A stretch of DNA of 25,082 nucleotides from contig WRIF01000001.1 in NCBI GenBank assembly GCA_009782865.1, positions 1 through 25,082 on the forward strand, in the 5' to 3' direction. Source of the DNA: Promicromonosporaceae bacterium (lineage in GTDB: Bacteria; Actinomycetota; Actinomycetes; Actinomycetales; Cellulomonadaceae). Each line of letters starts with the position of its first letter. The first letter of the stretch is position 1. This document shows, piece by piece, positions 14,203 to 20,627 of the stretch. The notes beneath the pieces are model-generated. The model was not told the origin of the DNA and did no database searches. It saw only the letters and a list, made by a program, of their open reading frames with translations. The translations under genes and the position numbers were made by a program.

Positions 14203-16031
14203 GTGCTTGCTCCTTGGGTGACGACGGCGGGCGGGTCTTGGCGAATGGTGTCCTCGTCGAGGATGGAGTCCAGCAGCATCTGGGTGTACTCATGCTGGGG
14301 ATTGTCGAAGATGTCGTCGATGGCCCCGGTCTCCACGATCTGGCCGCGCTGCATCACCGCAATCTGATCGCAGATGTCGGCGACCACTCCGAAGTTGTGG
14401 GTGACCATGATGATCGCCATATCCATCTCCGTCTGCAGGTCGCGCAGCAGGTCGAGAATCTCGGCCTGCACCGTGACGTCGAGGGCGGTGGTCGGCTCGT
14501 CGGCGATGAGGATCTTGGGGTGCCCCGCCACCGCTCCGGCGATGAGCACGCGCTGGGCCATGCCGCCGGAGATCTCGTGTGGGTAGGAGCGGTACACGCG
14601 CTCTGGGTCGACGATTCCCACCCGCTCCAACAACTCCAGGGCGCGCGTACGGGCCTGCGGCCTGGTGAGGTCGCCGGCAGCCCGAATGCCCTCGACCAGC
14701 TGCGATCCGATCGTGTAGACCGGATCGAGGTTGCTCATCGGCTCTTGGGGGATGTAGGCGATCGTGGTGCCGCGCAACTGGCGCAGCTCGGGCTCGGAGG
14801 CTCCGAGGAGTTCGTTGCCCGCTATCAGCACCGAGCCGCGGGTCACCTTGGCTTCCAGCGGCAGCACGCCGAGAATGCCAAACGCGGTCTGGGTCTTGCC
14901 GGAGCCCGACTCGCCGACCAGGCCCAGCGTTTCTCCCTGCCGAAGGCGCAGGTTGACCCCGCGCACCACCTCGTTGAGGGTGCCGGAGGGGGACTGGTAG
15001 GCGATGCCGAGGTCGCGGACCTGCAGCACGGCGGTGGGGTCGGCCGGCTCGGTGGCCTCGGCAGCGAAGCCGCCGGTGGTCTGGGTGGCAGAGATCTTCT
15101 GCGGTTTAGGACGGGAGCCTTCCAGGGCGTCACGCAGGGCGTTGCCAAGCAGCACGATGCTCGCGGTGATCAAGCCGAGGAAGAGGGACGGCCAGATGAA
15201 CTGCAGCGGATCGATGTTGATGGCGCGGAACCCTTGCGAGATCATGGCGCCGAAGGAAGGGATTTCGGCAGAACCCACCCCGAGGAAGGCCAGCCCGGCC
15301 TGGACGCCGATGGCGGTGCCGGTGAGGAACGCGGTGGCGATGATGATCGGCCCCCGCACCACCGACAGGATGTGACGGAACAGGATGCGGGTGTGAGTGA
15401 CACCCGAGACCTTGGCGGCGTCGACGTAGAGCTCCTTGGACACCCCGATGGTCTGGTTGCGCACGATGCGGTAGACCGACGGCGACATTAGGAAGCCGTA
15501 GATCAGCATGGTGGCGCGGAAGTCGCCGCCGGTCACGGGCATCAGCAAGATCAGCAGCAGAATGCCCGGCAGGGTCATCACCACGGTGAACACCCATTCG
15601 ACGCCGGAGCGAAGCCGGCTGAAGTAGCCGCCGATCAGCCCGAAGGTGGTGCCCACCACCAGCGCCACCGAGGCGCCGATCAGGGCGGAGACCCAGGCCG
15701 TGTTGATCGAGTGCAACACCCGAGAGAAGATGTCTTGGCCGATGGTGTTGGAACCCATCGGGTACCCGGGGGTGCCCGTGGGTAGGTTGATGTTGGCGAA
15801 CACCACGTCGTTGGGTCCGTGCTGTGGCAACACGTTGGCCAGCAGGCCAAGCACTACCGTGGTCAGCAGGATCGAGGCGGTGATGACGGCCTGGGGATCG
15901 CGCCGCAGCCGGTGGAACACCGACTTGCGGACCTCGTCGGCCGGGGGAGGCGCGTCGACGGAGGCCGCCTCGGTGCCGACGACGACAGCGGGGACAGCGA
16001 CCGATTCGGATGCAGTGGTCTGGGAGGTCAT
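14199..16031 (-). CDS. Fused ABC permease (DppC-like) and ATPase (DppD-like)
   Basis: A 610-residue single protein made of two usually separate importer subunits. Residues about 35-305 are a DppC-like permease: N-terminal RLRRDPQAVIT, several membrane helices, the GxYPMGSNTIGQDIFSR motif (89-104), and the coupling EAA loop YVDAAKVSGVTHTRILFRHI (202-221). A linker of about 30 residues follows (306-336). Residues about 337-600 are an ATPase: Walker A GESGSGKT (373-380), the signature ISGGMAQR (487-494), Walker B ILIADEP (507-513), switch His545 in VTHNF, and the C-terminal EYTQMLLDSI. Such permease/ATP-binding fusions are known in actinobacteria, but most homologues are split. I start at ATG 16031, one base after the upstream stop, with GAGGGT upstream; the frame extends to 16067 inside the upstream gene. 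Confidence 0.94.
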   Translation of the reverse strand: MTSQTTASESVAVPAVVVGTEAASVDAPPPADEVRKSVFHRLRRDPQAVITASILLTTVVLGLLANVLPQHGPNDVVFANINLPTGTPGYPMGSNTIGQDIFSRVLHSINTAWVSALIGASVALVVGTTFGLIGGYFSRLRSGVEWVFTVVMTLPGILLLILLMPVTGGDFRATMLIYGFLMSPSVYRIVRNQTIGVSKELYVDAAKVSGVTHTRILFRHILSVVRGPIIIATAFLTGTAIGVQAGLAFLGVGSAEIPSFGAMISQGFRAINIDPLQFIWPSLFLGLITASIVLLGNALRDALEGSRPKPQKISATQTTGGFAAEATEPADPTAVLQVRDLGIAYQSPSGTLNEVVRGVNLRLRQGETLGLVGESGSGKTQTAFGILGVLPLEAKVTRGSVLIAGNELLGASEPELRQLRGTTIAYIPQEPMSNLDPVYTIGSQLVEGIRAAGDLTRPQARTRALELLERVGIVDPERVYRSYPHEISGGMAQRVLIAGAVAGHPKILIADEPTTALDVTVQAEILDLLRDLQTEMDMAIIMVTHNFGVVADICDQIAVMQRGQIVETGAIDDIFDNPQHEYTQMLLDSILDEDTIRQDPPAVVTQGAST

Positions 16032-16032
16032 C

Positions 16033-16974
16033 TCAGTAGACCCTCGCCTTCGGGTTGAGCCAGCCATTTACGATGTCGACCAGCAGGTTCATGCCAACGG
16101 TCAGACCGATGCCAACGCTCATCACGCCCAGCATGACCGTGTAGTCGCCAGAGGTGGCGGCGGTGAAGGCGAACGTGCCGAAGCCGGGGAGGGCGAAGAC
16201 CTGCTCGATGATGAGGGCCCCGCCAAACATGGTGATGAAGGTCAGGCCGAGCACGGTGACGGCCGGGCCGGCGGCGTTGCGCAGGGCGTGCTTGAGCAGG
16301 ATTGCCCGGGGGGAGACCCCGCGGGTGCGCAGCGTGCGCACGTAGTCCTTGCGCAGCTCGTCGATCATGGTGCCGCGCACCTGGTTGGCGATGTTGGCCG
16401 CGCCGCCGATGAAGATGGTGATCACCGGGATGATGATCGAACGCAGCCAGCCGCCAAAGTTTTGCTCGATGGGCACGAATCCGGTGGCCGGCAGCCAACC
16501 GAGCTCGATGGCAAAGATGGAGACGAGACCGATGGCGACGAGCAGGTTGGGGATCAGGTTCCCCAGGAGGGAAAACCCCTGAGACACCTTGTCGACCCAG
16601 CCGCCGCGGGAGGCGGCCCAGACGCCGAGGCCCACGGCAACGATGGCCGAGAGGGTTAGGGCGGGCAGCACCACGGACAGCGTGACGGAGATGCGCTGCG
16701 GCAGCTGGCTGGCGACATCTGCGCCGGTGAAGAAGCTGGAACCCATGTCGCCGGTGAACAGGTTGCCGAGCCAGTTGAAGTACTGGATAAGCACTGGGCG
16801 GTCCATGCCCAGGCGGGCGGCCATGTCTGCGATCTGCTCAGGGGTGGCTCCCGGCCCGAGCCGGGAGGCGATGATGGAGTCGAACGACATGCTGAGCAGC
16901 AGGAAGGTGATGAGCGACGAGACGACAAACAGGACGAGTCCCGCGATCATGCGTCGTCCGATGTACAGCAGCAC
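16033..16974 (-). CDS. ABC importer permease, DppB/OppB type
   Basis: A 313-residue inner-membrane protein with about six hydrophobic helices. It has the typical DppB opening LLYIGRRMIAGLVLFVVSSL, the large extracytoplasmic loop with GMDRPVLIQYFNWLGNLFTG (56-75) and DMGSSFFTG, and the EAA coupling loop DYVRTLRTRGVSPRAILLKH (209-228 or so). It pairs with the DppC-like half of the fusion downstream to form the importer channel. The start is a GTG at 16974 with a near-perfect AAGGAGG ribosome site 5 bases upstream; the stop lies one base before the fusion's ATG. The gene is separated from the binding-protein gene by 80 bp that contain a strong hairpin. Confidence 0.95.
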   Translation of the reverse strand: MLLYIGRRMIAGLVLFVVSSLITFLLLSMSFDSIIASRLGPGATPEQIADMAARLGMDRPVLIQYFNWLGNLFTGDMGSSFFTGADVASQLPQRISVTLSVVLPALTLSAIVAVGLGVWAASRGGWVDKVSQGFSLLGNLIPNLLVAIGLVSIFAIELGWLPATGFVPIEQNFGGWLRSIIIPVITIFIGGAANIANQVRGTMIDELRKDYVRTLRTRGVSPRAILLKHALRNAAGPAVTVLGLTFITMFGGALIIEQVFALPGFGTFAFTAATSGDYTVMLGVMSVGIGLTVGMNLLVDIVNGWLNPKARVY

Positions 16975-17009
16975 GGATGCCTCCTTGAATCCTTGGATGG
17001 CTTACTACG

Positions 17010-17045
17010 CGGTGGGGCGCCGTGGTTGCCGACGACGCCCCACCG
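17010..17045. promoter_or_regulatory. Strong hairpin between the binding-protein and permease genes
   Basis: CGGTGGGGCG (17010-17019) pairs perfectly with CGCCCCACCG (17036-17045) around a 16-base loop, starting 10 bases after the binding-protein stop. The sequence after it in the reading direction (CGTAGTAAGCC) has no T-run. In ABC operons such stems usually protect the upstream mRNA or partly terminate transcription, giving much more binding protein than membrane subunits. That role here is inferred. Confidence 0.72.
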
Positions 17046-17054
17046 CTTACCTGG

Positions 17055-18671
17055 CTAGTTGGCCACCGAGAACAGCTCGATGCGGAGCTGCTCCACCGGG
17101 GTGCCGGAGTAGACGATGCCTTCGCGGTTGGCGAACATCTGGACGTTGATCAGGATCGGGGCGTCCCAGGCGTTCTCGATGACGAAACGGTTGACCTCGC
17201 GGCCGACGGTCGCACGGGCCGCAGTGTCCATGGTGGCCATGAACTCCTCGACCAGCGGGGTGAGCACCGGGTCGGCGTTGCCGAACGGGTTGAACACGCC
17301 GTCGGGGCTGTAGTTGCCGGAGAACACGTGGGTGGGCAGCGTCGGGTCGCCCTCAACGAAGATGGCCATCGGGAAGCGGCCCGACATGACGGCGGTGCCG
17401 ACCTCGGCGGGTGGGATGGCCTCCCACTCGACGTTGATGCCGATCTCCCCGAGCGCGGAGGCGATCAGCGGGTCGGTGTGGGCAAACCACGGGATCGAGG
17501 GCAGCAGCACGTCAAAGCCGTCGGCGAAGCCGGCCTCGGCCATCAGCTCACGGGCGCGGTCCAGGTCGAAGGGGAAGTGGTCGGACAGCTCGGGCAGGTA
17601 GACGTCGGTGGTGGGCAGGATCATCTGGTTGGTGGGCTGACCCATGCCGCCGGTCATGGCCATGACGAATCCTTCGCGGTCGAGCGCGTAGTTGATGGCC
17701 TGGCGAACGCGCACGTCGGCGAGGGCCGGCACGATGTCACCGTCGCGGTCCAGGAGGCGCAGCACGGTCTGGGCGGTGCCGACCACCTCGGTCATCTCGA
17801 ACCCGGCCTCCACCACGGAACCAAGGTCGGCCATCGACACCGACGTCCAGTCGACCTGGCCAGAGCGCAGGGCGTTGACGGCGGCGGTCGGGTCGGCCAT
17901 CACGTGAATGCGCACCGTGTCGAAGTCGAAGGCGGCGGCGTTCCAGTGGTCAGGGCGGCGCTCGAGCACAAACATGGCGCCGGGAATGGTCTCGTCGGCG
18001 TTGAGGATGAACGGACCCGAGCCCATGGGGTTGGTGCCGGCGTTCGGGTCTTCAAGCATGTCCGCGCGGCCGATGACGCCCGGCGCGTTGGCGAGCGCCC
18101 ACAGGAAGGTGACATCGGGCTCGGAGAAGTTGACCTGGAAGGTCAGCTCGTCAAGCGCCTCGGTATCGATGACGGAGGTGAAGTGTCCCTGGTTGATTCC
18201 GGGGGTGGTGCGCAGCATCTCCAGGGTGGCAACGACGTCGGCCGTGGTGACCTGGGCGCCGTCCGACCACGAGAGGTCGTCGCGCAGGGTCATGGTCAAG
18301 GTGAGGCCGTCGTCCGAGAAGTCCCAGGACTCGGCGGCAGCCGGCACCGGGAAGGCGTCGGGGCCGTTGACCACGAGGGTGTCGTAAATGGCGGCGGTGA
18401 TGATCAGCGCGTTGCCGCCGGAGTCGACGATGTTAAACGAGCCGGGGTCTTGGTTCATGGCCAGGTTCAGGATGCCGCCACCTCCGCCGCTTCCTTCGCC
18501 GGGTGCGACGTCGGGGTCGGAGGTGGTTTCCGCTACTGCGTCACCGGTGGCGTCGCCAGTGGCCTCCGGCGCGGGGGTGTCGTCGTTTCCGCCACAGGCG
18601 GTGAGGGCAAGCAGGGCGGTCACTGCCACTGCGGCGGCCGCGAGGCGGCCCTTGGGTCGATGCGTGCGCAT
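17055..18671 (-). CDS. Lipoprotein solute-binding protein, SBP_bac_5 family
   Basis: A 538-residue extracytoplasmic binding protein. The signal peptide has a positive start (MRTHRPKGR), a hydrophobic core and the lipobox LTAC with Cys26, so it should be lipid-anchored outside the membrane. A flexible linker of about 40 residues rich in Thr, Asp, Glu and then Gly (27-66) follows. The SBP_bac_5 domain begins ILNLAMNQDPGSFN and contains LTLTMTLRDDLSWSDGAQVT, MGSGPFIL, VRVRQAINYALDREGF and later FDLDRARELMAEAGF. Family members bind peptides, nickel or, in several sugar operons, oligosaccharides such as cello- or xylo-oligomers; the hydrolase genes downstream favour a sugar. It is the first gene after the LacI-controlled promoter, with AGGAG 6-8 bases before ATG 18671. 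Confidence 0.94.
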   Translation of the reverse strand: MRTHRPKGRLAAAAVAVTALLALTACGGNDDTPAPEATGDATGDAVAETTSDPDVAPGEGSGGGGGILNLAMNQDPGSFNIVDSGGNALIITAAIYDTLVVNGPDAFPVPAAAESWDFSDDGLTLTMTLRDDLSWSDGAQVTTADVVATLEMLRTTPGINQGHFTSVIDTEALDELTFQVNFSEPDVTFLWALANAPGVIGRADMLEDPNAGTNPMGSGPFILNADETIPGAMFVLERRPDHWNAAAFDFDTVRIHVMADPTAAVNALRSGQVDWTSVSMADLGSVVEAGFEMTEVVGTAQTVLRLLDRDGDIVPALADVRVRQAINYALDREGFVMAMTGGMGQPTNQMILPTTDVYLPELSDHFPFDLDRARELMAEAGFADGFDVLLPSIPWFAHTDPLIASALGEIGINVEWEAIPPAEVGTAVMSGRFPMAIFVEGDPTLPTHVFSGNYSPDGVFNPFGNADPVLTPLVEEFMATMDTAARATVGREVNRFVIENAWDAPILINVQMFANREGIVYSGTPVEQLRIELFSVAN

Positions 18672-18695
18672 GCTGGTCTCCTAGAGTCCGCGGTA

Positions 18696-18718
18696 GGCGA
18701 CCGACGGGCGACGGCGCC
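18696..18718. promoter_or_regulatory. Hairpin in the 5' leader of the operon
   Basis: On the transcribed minus strand GGCGCCG and CGGTCGCC can pair (7 bp with one bulge) around an 8-base loop, between the predicted transcription start and the binding-protein ribosome site. No riboswitch consensus was recognised; it may simply stabilise the roughly 100-base leader. Confidence 0.3.
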
Positions 18719-18757
18719 AGGTACGAAAACTCGCGATCCTCCTCGGTGTCCCGCCTT

Positions 18758-18773
18758 GGTATCGCGCGTTACC
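18758..18773. promoter_or_regulatory. LacI-type operator 1 (start-site side)
   Basis: GGTATCGCGCGTTACC is a 16-bp palindrome with one mismatched pair and the central CG typical of LacI-family sites. It covers the predicted start point just downstream of the -10 box of the operon. Its minus-strand reading GGTAACGCG is identical to the start of operator 2. Confidence 0.72.
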
Positions 18774-18776
18774 TGA

Positions 18777-18806
18777 ACTATGGCATGACTTGGTAACGCG
18801 TGTCAA
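18777..18806 (-). promoter_or_regulatory. Predicted promoter of the glycan-uptake operon
   Basis: On the minus strand TTGACA (plus 18801-18806) is a perfect -35 box. An 18-base spacer precedes CATAGT (plus 18777-18782), a 4-of-6 match to TATAAT. Transcription would start near 18770, about 100 bases before the binding-protein ATG. The two operator-like palindromes overlap the -35 box and the start site. A weaker plus-strand promoter for the regulator (TTGGTA at 18756-18761, 17-base spacer, TATGGC) overlaps the same region, so the regulator may control itself. Confidence 0.68.
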
Positions 18807-18807
18807 C
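18792..18807. promoter_or_regulatory. LacI-type operator 2 (over the -35 box)
   Basis: GGTAACGCGTGTCAAC shares GGTAACGCG with operator 1, but its right half is less symmetric. It overlaps the perfect TTGACA -35 box. The centre-to-centre distance to operator 1 is 34 bp, about three helix turns, which would allow a LacI-family protein to occupy both. Confidence 0.6.
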
Positions 18808-18853
18808 TACTATGGGGTCGAAGCGCTGGAAAACGACAGGGAGACCGACATTG

Positions 18854-19804
18854 ATGGCTGTAAAGAGCGAAGACGTAGCGGCGGCGGCGGGAGTGAGCCG
18901 GGCCACGGTGAGTCAGATCCTCAATGGTCGCGGGGAACGGTTCTCGGTCGCCACCAGGGAAAAGGTGCAGCGTGTTGCCGCCGAGCTCGACTACCAGCCA
19001 TCGCTGGCCGCCCGCGCCCTGGCCAAGGGCTCGTCCGACATCGTGTTGGGGCTCATCCCCGACTCGCACATCAGCACCAACCTGCAGGAGGTCCTGGAGG
19101 CGGCGGCAGAGGGGCTGCAGCGCCACGGCTACACCCTGTTGTTGCGGCTGACCACGCCCACTACCGATTCCCTAGAGGCGCTAGCGGTCCAGTTGCAGCC
19201 CCGTGCCGTCATCAGCCTCCTGCCCCTCACCGCAGAGGAACAGGCCGCGCTCGCCCGCCACAAGGTGGCGATCGTCGGCGCCTCCGACGATGATGGCCAG
19301 TTCGACCGCATGATTGGCCGCATCCAGGCCGACCACCTCGTATCGCGGGGCTACCGCCAGTTAGCCTACGTTCACTCTCCCGACCCCCGGTACGAGCCCT
19401 GGGGAACCCCCCGTGAGGCCGGCCTGCGGGAAGTGGCCGCCGAGCGCGGGCTGCCCACCCCGATCGTTGACCGTCTGCAACTCGATGCCTCCGAGTCGTC
19501 GCGGGTTATCGGGAGCCTGCCGGAACGTACCGGCGTTGCCTGCTACAACGACGACATAGCGATTGCCCTCATGGTGGCGGCGCGCGTACGAGGACGCGAG
19601 GTGCCGGGGGACATTGGCCTGATCGGCTTCGACTCCTCGCCGCTGGCGGCCATCACCTCCCCGCGGTTGACCACCATGACCATCGATGTGGAGCTGGCCA
19701 CCCGCGGACTGTTGGGACCACTGGCCCAGGTGCTGGGGCTGCCGTCCACGGCCGCGCCAACCGGCCTGCGCCTGCCGCACCTCGTCGAGGGAGAGTCCGC
19801 CTAA
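18854..19804 (+). CDS. LacI-family transcriptional regulator, divergent from the glycan operon
   Basis: A 316-residue regulator. The N-terminal helix-turn-helix reads VKSEDVAAAAGVSRATVSQI (3-22) followed by LNGRGERFSVATREKV and the hinge LAARALAKG (51-59) with the Leu that wedges into operator DNA. The remainder is a periplasmic-binding-protein-like sugar-sensing domain (IVLGLIPDSHISTNL, LVSRGYRQLAYVHS, GVACYNDDIAIALM, DIGLIGFDSSPLAAI). It presumably represses the adjacent operon until its sugar inducer binds; palindromic sites with central CG lie in the shared promoter region. I chose ATG 18854 (TTG 18851 is directly before it), because the HTH begins here and AGGGAG lies about 10 bases upstream; an earlier in-frame ATG at 18800 would fall inside operator 2. 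Downstream is vapBC, in the same direction but with its own promoter. Confidence 0.94.
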   Translation: MAVKSEDVAAAAGVSRATVSQILNGRGERFSVATREKVQRVAAELDYQPSLAARALAKGSSDIVLGLIPDSHISTNLQEVLEAAAEGLQRHGYTLLLRLTTPTTDSLEALAVQLQPRAVISLLPLTAEEQAALARHKVAIVGASDDDGQFDRMIGRIQADHLVSRGYRQLAYVHSPDPRYEPWGTPREAGLREVAAERGLPTPIVDRLQLDASESSRVIGSLPERTGVACYNDDIAIALMVAARVRGREVPGDIGLIGFDSSPLAAITSPRLTTMTIDVELATRGLLGPLAQVLGLPSTAAPTGLRLPHLVEGESA

Positions 19805-19867
19805 CCGTCCAGGGCGACCGCAGAACTTCTCACCGCCATGCCCTCTCCGCAGACGCTCGACGCCACC

Positions 19868-19908
19868 TTGCGACCCGCCGCGTGCGAGCATAGGCTTGGG
19901 CATAGGCT
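19868..19908 (+). promoter_or_regulatory. Predicted vapBC promoter with direct repeats
   Basis: TTGCGA (19868-19873), a 17-base spacer and TAGGCT (19891-19896) make a reasonable promoter. The -10 lies in the first of two 9-bp direct repeats GCATAGGCT (19888-19896 and 19900-19908), 12 bp apart. Repeats around the start point are typical operators for VapB or VapBC autorepression. Predicted only. Confidence 0.55.
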
Positions 19909-19924
19909 AGATCGAGGAGGAGAG

Positions 19925-20188
19925 ATGACTACTACCCTGGTTCGCGAGGTGAGCCTGTTTCGGAACGGACGCAATCAGGCGCTGCGGATCCCCCGCGAGT
20001 TCGAGTTGCCCGGAAACACCGCGCTGGTCTACCAGGACGGCGGCCGGCTCGTCATCGAACCTTGTTCTACCGGCACCGTGACGGAACTGCTCGACGCCTG
20101 GGGCCGACGCGCTGCGGACGACAGCCCGGCGAACTGGCCGTTCGATGACATCGCCGACCCGGTCACGGCGGACGAGGTGATCTTCTAG
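19925..20188 (+). CDS. vapB: VapB-type antitoxin (AbrB/SpoVT swapped-hairpin)
   Basis: An 87-residue protein. Residues about 7-45 (VSLFRNGRNQALRIPREFEL, then LVYQDGGRLVIEP) match the AbrB-like swapped-hairpin DNA-binding fold of VapB antitoxins, with the hallmark RNGRNQA.RIP motif. The C-terminal part (ELLDAWGRRA, PFDDIADP) would wrap the toxin and block its active site. It has a strong GAGGAGG ribosome site just before ATG 19925. An upstream in-frame ATG at 19838 would precede the promoter and is unlikely. The stop overlaps the toxin start by one base (TAGTG), giving tight coupling. Its promoter carries two direct repeats, fitting autoregulation. Confidence 0.93.
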   Translation: MTTTLVREVSLFRNGRNQALRIPREFELPGNTALVYQDGGRLVIEPCSTGTVTELLDAWGRRAADDSPANWPFDDIADPVTADEVIF

Positions 20189-20601
20189 TGGCCTCCGCGG
20201 CGCCGGTATACCTCCTGGACACCAATGCGGTCTCAGACCTCATCAAGCGACCCGCGGATGCGGTGGCGACCCGGATGCGCACCTTACTTCCGGGGCAAGC
20301 GGCGATCTGCGCGGTGGTTGAGGGAGAGTTGCGCTACGGGATCGCCAAGGCGAACGCGACGGCAATCGAGCGTGACCTAGACGCCCTGCTGGTCTACCTC
20401 CCGACGCTAGCCCTAGATGCTGCGGTCGCCCGTCGTTATGGACTGCTCCGGGCGGAGCTCGAGGCGGTAGGCACGCCGATCGGGGCTAACGACACTTGGA
20501 TCGCGGCTCACGCGCTCGCCCGCGGCTTGACCCTGGTCACCGCGAACGAGGTCGAGTTTCGTCGGGTGAACGGACTCCGGGTGGAGAACTGGCGCAACTA
20601 G
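20188..20601 (+). CDS. vapC: VapC-type PIN-domain ribonuclease toxin
   Basis: A 137-residue PIN-domain protein. The expected acidic residues are present: Asp11 in YLLDTNAVSDLI, Glu47 in VVEGELRYG, Asp102 in GANDTWIAAHAL, and the last conserved segment LVTANEVEF (Asn120 replaces the usual Asp or Asn-Asn there). VapC toxins cut specific RNAs, often tRNA anticodon loops or 23S rRNA, when not held by VapB. It starts with GTG, overlapping the vapB stop by one base. The active-site set looks intact, so the toxin is probably functional. The pair stands between two carbohydrate operons; it may stabilise the accessory region or simply have landed there. Confidence 0.94.
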   Translation: MASAAPVYLLDTNAVSDLIKRPADAVATRMRTLLPGQAAICAVVEGELRYGIAKANATAIERDLDALLVYLPTLALDAAVARRYGLLRAELEAVGTPIGANDTWIAAHALARGLTLVTANEVEFRRVNGLRVENWRN

Positions 20602-20627
20602 GCGCTCCGCAGCCTGGCGGCACGCCT
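20600..20627. terminator. Bidirectional hairpin between vapC and the DUF4038 gene
   Basis: AGGCG and CGCCT, then CCGC and GCGG, form a 9-bp stem with a 2x2 internal loop around a 6-base loop. It fills the 25-bp gap between two converging stop codons. No T-run on either side, so a shared weak or Rho-assisted terminator is likely. Confidence 0.5.

Noticed and set aside
18696..18718. Possible riboswitch in the operon leader
   Set aside because: Only a single bulged stem is visible; no known aptamer consensus was recognised, so it is listed simply as a leader hairpin.
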